Positions 56,339 to 64,000 of a stretch of 64,000 bases of DNA are shown in pieces. Origin of the DNA: Nostoc sp. MG11. Its GTDB lineage: Bacteria; Cyanobacteriota; Cyanobacteriia; Cyanobacteriales; Nostocaceae. Location of the stretch: the NCBI RefSeq assembly GCF_014904695.1, contig NZ_JACXXN010000006.1, positions 186,001 to 250,000 on the forward strand. Reading direction: 5' to 3'. The notes beneath the pieces are model-generated. The model did not search any database. It saw nothing but the letters and a program-made list of their open reading frames with translations, and was not told the DNA's origin. The position numbers were made by a program, and so were the translations under genes. The number at the start of each line of letters is the position of its first letter. The stretch's first letter is position 1.

Positions 56339-57570
56339 ACTCTCTCTAGTGGTAATGAAGGTCTGACAGCTTTGGCATCAAACATTTTAAGAAAAACTTT
56401 GCGTCGCTGTTGCGGTGATTCAGGTGTAATGTAACCCCATAAACTTTCCCAGTAGAAAAAGGATACACCGTTAAAATTGCGATCGCGCACTGCTTGCACC
56501 TGTTTTCTAACTTGTGCGATTTCTACAGGATTACGCGGTGTTCCTGTTGATATACCAATTCCTACAGGAATTTGACTACGAGCAAATTCTACTGCTGGTT
56601 GTTTTAATTGAGCGATAAAACTACTTTGATCATTTCGATATACCTGTAAAATCAATTCATTAACTAAACCTTTTTTCACCCAACTTTCCCAATCTTGCAA
56701 ATAATATTTGTAGGCAAAAGCTTGATAATTGGGAGACAGAGATATTCTGGCGTTAGGTTTAACTGCCTTTACAGCTTGATAGATTTCTGCCATAAAATCA
56801 GTAATTTTGTCTGCTCGCCAACGCATCCATTCTGAGTTAAAAGGGTTACTTGGGGGACTTTTGCCTTGATGTTCTTGCTGGTAGAGATCGATAGTGAAGG
56901 GGTCATAGCCGAACTGTACTGGCATTCCAAAATGATCATCAAGTTGAATGCCATCTACATCGTAATTCTTGACCACTTCCACAATTAGTGCTTGGATAAA
57001 GTTTTGAACTTCTGGATGTAAAGGATTCAGCCAAGCTTGCTTAGTAACTAAGCCGTTGTCGATTTCTTCTGGAAGGTTGTCTTGGATATACATCCCTTCT
57101 CGACCAATTGTTAGCCAGTCGGGATAACGCTTTGCCAATTGTGAATTATGCGGCGTCATAAACCCGTATTCAAACCAAGGGATAATACTTAAACCTTTAG
57201 TTTTAGAAAGTTTTACCAATGTTGCTAAAGTATCCCGTCCACCATGCATTAATTTGAGGAAAGGTTGAATATCTGAACCTGTAAACTTTTTGGATACAGC
57301 GCTTTTGTAAAAAGTCTGTCCTCGGTTCCAAACTACAGGATAAACTGTATTAAAGTTGAGTGCCGATAGTTGATTTAAAGCACGGTTAATACCCCAAGGA
57401 ACAAATAATACTCCACTAGCAACATTAGTGATCCAAACGCCGCGAATTTCAGTAGTTACGGTTGCTTTTTGCGAATAAACGGGAGGTGAATAGAGTGAAA
57501 ATATTGTTAAACTGACGACTAATCCCAAACACAGCAAGTAATAAAACCAACGGCGAGCAACCCGATTCAT
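56335..57570 (-). CDS. GHL10-type glycoside hydrolase-like protein (DUF187)
   Basis: 411 residues. N-terminal signal or anchor (YYLLCLGLVVSLTIFSLY). Body: EIRGVWITNVASGVLFVPW, NFNTVYPVVWNRG, DVDGIQLDDHFG and VKPNARISLSPNYQ, typical of the family-10-like (GHL10) TIM-barrel proteins such as YngK. Role in cell-wall or extracellular polysaccharide turnover is inferred. Followed by a 4-bp-overlapping membrane protein gene. Confidence 0.85.
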   Translation of the reverse strand: MNRVARRWFYYLLCLGLVVSLTIFSLYSPPVYSQKATVTTEIRGVWITNVASGVLFVPWGINRALNQLSALNFNTVYPVVWNRGQTFYKSAVSKKFTGSDIQPFLKLMHGGRDTLATLVKLSKTKGLSIIPWFEYGFMTPHNSQLAKRYPDWLTIGREGMYIQDNLPEEIDNGLVTKQAWLNPLHPEVQNFIQALIVEVVKNYDVDGIQLDDHFGMPVQFGYDPFTIDLYQQEHQGKSPPSNPFNSEWMRWRADKITDFMAEIYQAVKAVKPNARISLSPNYQAFAYKYYLQDWESWVKKGLVNELILQVYRNDQSSFIAQLKQPAVEFARSQIPVGIGISTGTPRNPVEIAQVRKQVQAVRDRNFNGVSFFYWESLWGYITPESPQQRRKVFLKMFDAKAVRPSLPLERV

Positions 57571-57798
57571 CTGTAAGTGTAACCTAGTGCGATCAGAATA
57601 GATATAACTACAAAATAAAGTTATAACCCTCCGGATTATATAAAGGGATGCTGATTTTACAGCCAGGTGACGAAGACCTAATTAAGACTTTATATCTTTA
57701 TACTTTGATGCAAAATTAAAATCTGTTCACTTCTTCCAATTCCAAAGATTACCAACAGCGGTAAAGACGCAACAAGTGCATATATCCGAAGGCAAAAT

Positions 57799-57819
57799 AA
57801 GCCTGTCTAAAGCAGGCTT
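57799..57819 (-). terminator. intrinsic terminator of glcD
   Basis: AAGCCTG/CAGGCTT, 7-bp stem, with TTATTTT following on the minus strand, about 40 bp beyond the glcD stop. Confidence 0.7.
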
Positions 57820-57856
57820 TTAGGCTATAAGTTAGTATTTGTACTTTGGCGGAAAA

Positions 57857-59329
57857 CTAAAATTGGTCTACGCCTTCAAACTGCTTGATACTTGATGCGT
57901 TTGCTGCTTCACCACAAGTGCGCGGTGTCGGAAATATCTTATCAGGATTTGCTAACCCTTGAGGATTAAACACTTGACGCACCCATTGCATAGTTTCTAA
58001 ATCAGCCTTACTAAACATATCTGGCATATAACATTTTTTATCAGCACCAATACCATGTTCACCAGAAATACTGCCACCAACTTTTACACAAAGTTTAAGA
58101 ATTTCTCCCCCAACTTCCTCTACCTTTTCTAATGCTCCAGGCACGGAATTATCAAAAAGAATAAGCGGGTGGAGATTCCCATCGCCAGCGTGAAATACAT
58201 TTGCAATTTGATAACCATACTTTTGACTTAATGCCTCAATTTCTTGAAGAACATAAGGCAATTGAGTACGAGGAATCACACCATCTTGGACATAATAATC
58301 TGGACTTAAATGTCCAGCGGCGGCAAAGGCAGCTTTGCGACCTTTCCACAATTTTAATCTGGTTTCTGGGTCATTAGCAGTGGTGACGTTACGCGCACCA
58401 TTCTTTTTACAAATTTCGCTAATCCGCTTCTTATTTTCTGCAACTTCAATTTCTAAACCATCGATTTCTACTAGTAAGATAGCAGTCGCATCGCGGGGAT
58501 AACAATTAGTTGCTACAACATCTTCAACCGCGTTGATGCTGATGTTATCCATCATTTCCATCCCACCAGGAATAATCCCGGCGCTGATAATATCAGAAAC
58601 ACTGGCTCCAGCAGCTTCAACGCTGGTAAAATCTGCCAATAGCACACAAATTGATTCTGCACTTTTAAGAATTCGTAGAGTAATTTCTGTGGCAATACCT
58701 AAAGTGCCTTCAGAACCAACAAACACACCCGTTAAATCATAACCAGGCATTTCTGGGATTTTTCCCCCCAAGTCAATAATTTCTCCTTCAGGCGTGACAA
58801 TTTTTAATCCCAAAACGTGGTTAGTGGTGACACCATACTTCAAACAATGCACTCCACCAGAGTTTTCAGCAATGTTACCCCCAATAGAGCAGATAATTTG
58901 ACTAGAGGGATCGGGAGCATAGTAAAAACCAGCACCACTAACAGCTTGTGTCACCCAACTATTAATCACCCCAGGTTGCACAACTGCTCGCTGATTTCCC
59001 AAATCTATACTAAGGATTTGCCGCATTAATGAAGTAACAATCAAAACAGAATATTCCAACGGTAAAGCGCCACCAGATAAACCTGTACCAGAACCGCGTG
59101 CTATGAAGGGGATAGAATATTGGTTACATACCTTCACCGCAGCGGCAACTTGTTCTGTAGTTCTAGGCAACACCACCACAGCGGGACGTTGACGATAGGC
59201 AGTTAAACCATCGCACTCATAAGTAATAAGTTCTTCACGACGTTGCACCACGCCATTTTTACCTAACGCTGCCTCAAATGCTTTGATAATGGGTTTCCAG
59301 TTGATTTGTTTTTTATCTTGGGTAAGCAT
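57857..59329 (-). CDS. glcD: glycolate dehydrogenase subunit GlcD (FAD-linked oxidase)
   Basis: 490 residues. FAD-binding PCMH domain with RGSGTGLSGGALPLEYSVL, APDPSSQIICSIGGNIAENS and VGSEGTLGIATEITL; C-terminal FAD-oxidase domain with VFHAGDGNLHPLI and SISGEHGIGADKK. Oxidises glycolate in photorespiration; cyanobacteria use GlcD with GlcF/GlcE, which are not adjacent here. A D-lactate dehydrogenase role is possible for this family. Confidence 0.88.
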   Translation of the reverse strand: MLTQDKKQINWKPIIKAFEAALGKNGVVQRREELITYECDGLTAYRQRPAVVVLPRTTEQVAAAVKVCNQYSIPFIARGSGTGLSGGALPLEYSVLIVTSLMRQILSIDLGNQRAVVQPGVINSWVTQAVSGAGFYYAPDPSSQIICSIGGNIAENSGGVHCLKYGVTTNHVLGLKIVTPEGEIIDLGGKIPEMPGYDLTGVFVGSEGTLGIATEITLRILKSAESICVLLADFTSVEAAGASVSDIISAGIIPGGMEMMDNISINAVEDVVATNCYPRDATAILLVEIDGLEIEVAENKKRISEICKKNGARNVTTANDPETRLKLWKGRKAAFAAAGHLSPDYYVQDGVIPRTQLPYVLQEIEALSQKYGYQIANVFHAGDGNLHPLILFDNSVPGALEKVEEVGGEILKLCVKVGGSISGEHGIGADKKCYMPDMFSKADLETMQWVRQVFNPQGLANPDKIFPTPRTCGEAANASSIKQFEGVDQF

Positions 59330-59645
59330 ATTTTTTCACTGTTAAAGGTAAATATTTACAGGTTGCTTAATATTGAAATTATTTTCTCAGATAAATCTAA
59401 AGTTATTATTGTAATCTAAAACCTCGGTTCGCTCTCTAAAGGTGTAAAACTACTCAAGAGTTTCGATACCGGCGGGGGAAATGCTAACTGCTGCGTCTGT
59501 CATGGCATTTTGCAGGCTTTGTTAGACGGCTGTAATCTCTATTATTGCAACAATAGCAGTCAAGGGTGAGTAAAGAGCGATCGCATCACTTGTATTTGTT
59601 TGTTTAAGGGATAATCAACTAATCTAGAAATAACGCTTTTAAATA
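59330..59645. other. intergenic, no gene seen
   Basis: About 315 bp upstream of glcD containing its presumed promoter. No ORF with coding character. Confidence 0.4.
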
Positions 59646-59753
59646 CCGGATGAAGAGCAAGAAAGACAACCTGCTGAACAAGCTGAACAACGCGCCCAAT
59701 TACTAGCAGAAAGACTACGAGCAATGGGCGTTGATCCTGACACTATTAGTTAG
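59646..59753 (+). pseudogene. Uma2-type endonuclease C-terminal remnant
   Basis: Frame PDEEQERQPAEQAEQRAQLL then AERLRAMGVDPDTIS to TAG. This is the coiled C-terminal tail of DUF820/Uma2 proteins, common in cyanobacteria. The nuclease core is missing and there is no start. The last bases overlap the miaA stop. Confidence 0.75.
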
Positions 59754-60660
59754 TATTCTCTATAAAATCCTGCACACGCTGCCAAACTTTCTCTAACAAA
59801 TCAGGAGCATCCGCATTAAACCATTCAATTTGTGGATATGCTATAAACCAAGTGCGTTGTCGCTTGGCAAATTGCCGGGTATGCAAAACTATTAATTCTT
59901 TCGCTTCATCTAAAGAAATATCCCCAGCTAAATATTGCTTGATTTCTTGATATCCTAAAGTATTTAACAAAGACAAATCAGCACCATATTTTTGACAAAG
60001 ATACTCTAGTTCAGCAACCAATCCGTTTGTTATCATTTGCTCAGTACGGTGTTTAATATAATCGCCCAACCTTTGTACATCGCAATCTAAGCCAATTTGC
60101 AAAATCGGATAATTCGGTGGATTCTCCCCTTGCTGTTCTGAAATCGGATGCCCAGTCACATAATATACCTCCAATGCTCTTAAAGTTCGCACTGAATCAT
60201 GGGGATGAATTTTTTGTGTGGCAACTGGATCAACTTGTTGTAACATCGCATAGAGTTGAGGTTGACCTAAAGATTCGAGTTGCGATCGCAACTCCGTTTG
60301 TGGTGCAACCCTAGGAATCTTCATCCCTTGAACAATGGAACGTATGTACAAACCTGTGCCACCAATCAACAACAGAGGGGGAGAGTAGGGAAGATGAGGG
60401 GGGAAATTAATTAAAGCTTGTGCTTGTTCTTGGTAGTCTGCTACCGTCATTATGTTTCTCGGATCGCAGATATCTATTAAGTAGTGCGGCACTAATTTCT
60501 GTTCAGCCAAAGTTGGTTTAGCCGTACCAATATCAAACTCACGGTAAACTTGACGAGAATCTGCACTGAGAATGACAGAACCCAACCGCAAAGCCAAAGC
60601 CAAAGCCAACCCTGACTTACCTGTTGCTGTTGCACCACAAATTACAATCAATTTAGTCAT
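59746..60660 (-). CDS. miaA: tRNA dimethylallyltransferase
   Basis: 304 residues. P-loop GATATGKSGLALALA, DSRQVYREFDIGTAKPT, and GGTGLYIRSIVQGM are the standard MiaA motifs. It adds dimethylallyl to A37 of tRNAs reading U-start codons. Divergent from gyrB, with a 250-bp gap containing simple repeats. Confidence 0.96.
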   Translation of the reverse strand: MTKLIVICGATATGKSGLALALALRLGSVILSADSRQVYREFDIGTAKPTLAEQKLVPHYLIDICDPRNIMTVADYQEQAQALINFPPHLPYSPPLLLIGGTGLYIRSIVQGMKIPRVAPQTELRSQLESLGQPQLYAMLQQVDPVATQKIHPHDSVRTLRALEVYYVTGHPISEQQGENPPNYPILQIGLDCDVQRLGDYIKHRTEQMITNGLVAELEYLCQKYGADLSLLNTLGYQEIKQYLAGDISLDEAKELIVLHTRQFAKRQRTWFIAYPQIEWFNADAPDLLEKVWQRVQDFIENTN

Positions 60661-62853
<2,193 letters not shown>

Positions 62854-63069
62854 ATATCAATTTCCTGTCAAAATAATTTGTAATTAGTAGTACTCGTCTA
62901 GGCGTGAGAAACAAGCTATGTAATTCGTAATTATTACTCCGTAGAAGACAGTTGGTAGCTTGAGATATGGAAAGAGTTTCCTCTTCTACATCAATAAATT
63001 TAGTTGCTCTGCACTTCAATTACAAATTACTAATTATTCTCTCAATACTTTTGATGCTCTGTGAGCTTA
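62854..63069. other. intergenic after gyrB
   Basis: About 215 bp; imperfect inverted AATTTGTAATTAGTA-type segments (near 62875 and 63024) may be a degraded repeat. No ORF supported. Confidence 0.35.
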
Positions 63070-63113
63070 GTAATGCTTAATGGGTTAAAACCTGTTAAGC
63101 ATTACCTTTTTTA
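63070..63113 (+). terminator. intrinsic terminator downstream of gyrB
   Basis: GTAATGCTTAA/TTAAGCATTAC, 11-bp perfect stem, 14-nt loop, followed by CTTTTTTAT. It lies 217 bp after the gyrB stop and would end the gyrB transcript. Confidence 0.85.
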
Positions 63114-63168
63114 TACTAGACCTGCCTTAAAAGTCTACTTTCATTGTTCCTTGTGAGCGTAGCTTATG

Positions 63169-63359
63169 GAGTCTATTGCAAAAGTCCAAATATCAGTCAG
63201 GAATGTCATTCTGTAGCAAGATTCCGCAGTGTGCGGAACGCAGTGGAGAGTACCCCCCTACGCAAAAGCCAAGCTACGCCTTGGTTCCGCAAGAAAGAAT
63301 CTCACTCTTGTGTTTCGCTCCGCTCAACATGACATTTTAAGCATTTATGCAAGAGATCT
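63169..63359. mobile_element. MITE, longer relative of the copy at 41373
   Basis: Left end AGTCTATTGCA (63170) and right end TGCAAGAGATCT (63348-63359), with the shared stretches TTGCAAAAGTCC and TTTCGCTCCGCTCAACATGA. It is about 67 bp longer inside than the copy at 41373-41496. No ORF. Confidence 0.7.
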
Positions 63360-63555
63360 GCTCAATCTACTTCAACAGAAAAATTTCATAACTTAAACCT
63401 ACCTCTTTTAGCAGATGACAAAATAGCAAAATAGCAAAATCCTTGTGTAAATATTTCTCATTCTACAAAACTACGTCGCTAGATTAGTGACTATATCCAG
63501 AAATTCGTTAATTATTGTCAATAATTCTCTATTTAACTCGATTGTAGGCAAAAGT

Positions 63556-64000
63556 ATGAAAGCGAGCAAAGGCATAGTAGGAAAAACATTGTTCAATATT
63601 ATTAGTGTAGGTAGTCTTGTTGCTCTGTCTGCCTGTGCTCAGCCTGTAACGGAAACACCAACAACAACCGTTCCTCCGGTTACGCCAACTCCGACAGCCA
63701 CCATTCCTCCGGTTACGCCAACTCCGACTGGTGCAACAACCAACCAAAATTTCGCAGAACTGGCAAAATCAGCAGCTAATCAAGGACAGTTTCAAACCCT
63801 TACACGCGCAGTGCAAGCCGCAGGCTTAACTGAACAATTGGCTGCACAAGGGCCTAACACAGTATTCGCGCCTACTGACGCTGCCTTCGCTGCTTTACCA
63901 AAAGGTACTTTAGACAATCTCTTACAGCCAGCAAACAAACAACAATTAATCAGGCTTCTGGCTTATCACGTTATACCTGGACGAATAACCTCTAAGCAAT
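63556..64000 (+). CDS. fasciclin-domain lipoprotein, N-terminal part (runs off window)
   Basis: ATG 63556 opens MKASKGIVGKTLFNIISVGS, with a lipobox SLVALSAC (Cys 28). A repeat-encoded Pro/Thr linker follows (PPVTPTPT twice), then the fasciclin (FAS1) domain: GQFQTLTRAVQAAGLTEQLA and TVFAPTDAAFAALPKGTL, and LLAYHVIPGR. FAS1 proteins are extracytoplasmic and involved in adhesion or surface maintenance. The C-terminus is outside the window. Confidence 0.88.
   Translation, partial: MKASKGIVGKTLFNIISVGSLVALSACAQPVTETPTTTVPPVTPTPTATIPPVTPTPTGATTNQNFAELAKSAANQGQFQTLTRAVQAAGLTEQLAAQGPNTVFAPTDAAFAALPKGTLDNLLQPANKQQLIRLLAYHVIPGRITSKQ

Overview
The window looks like chromosomal DNA of a filamentous, Nostoc/Anabaena-type cyanobacterium. 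The grounds are the dense GCGATCGC (HIP1-type) octamers, several heptamer repeat tracts of the AATGACT type, an ntcA gene with its own GTA-N8-TAC box, a PEP-CTERM protein, a GAF/PAS histidine kinase of cyanobacterial style and many MITE-like repeats. There is no rRNA, no CRISPR array and a single tRNA (Lys, CTT).

Left part (1-28.2 kb), mostly housekeeping: fabH (partial)-plsX, pepA, an EcsC-like membrane protein, a decayed mazEF pair, a split phytyl-ester-synthase-like pair (hydrolase and acyltransferase), metG, a NYN/LabA gene overlapping an LptC-like gene, a PBP4-type carboxypeptidase, a LOG-family gene, a flotillin pseudogene, the atpD-atpC pair, a PEP-CTERM protein, an IS5-type transposase remnant, a SirB1-like protein, an SRPBCC protein, a TM-helix-repeat channel-like protein, a dynamin/Era-like GTPase, tpiA, folP and a stomatin-like protein.

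Middle part (about 28.2-42.5 kb), an accessory island of almost entirely unrecognised genes. It has a divergent IS110-family recombinase (DEDD plus Ser) with a 250-nt multi-hairpin region directly upstream that resembles a bridge RNA; a set of short leftward genes joined by ATGA overlaps; rightward small genes including a ribbon-helix-helix-like protein; a minimal tyrosine recombinase with a full catalytic set; and, diverging from it, a tight seven-cistron rightward operon (36.6-42.4 kb). That operon is dominated by a 908-residue protein with a glycine-zipper, a Pro-rich linker and an alpha-helical C-terminus, followed by proteins of no family I know. One cistron is cut by a 124-bp MITE. This operon and the IS110/RNA pair are the best candidates for something undescribed. 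I infer a mobile, possibly particle-forming or secreted system, but no capsid, tail or secretion family is recognisable by eye.

Right part (43-64 kb), again core: an SLBB polysaccharide export protein, an ABC ATPase, hisB, fabI, ntcA, a DUF3084 coiled-coil protein, a YqgF-like nuclease, a decayed vapBC-like pair, an HsdM fragment, tRNA-Lys, a histidine kinase whose H-box histidine is glutamine, a GHL10 glycosidase-like protein, glcD, miaA, gyrB and the start of a fasciclin-domain lipoprotein.

All functional calls rest on reading motifs and family memory. No database search was run.
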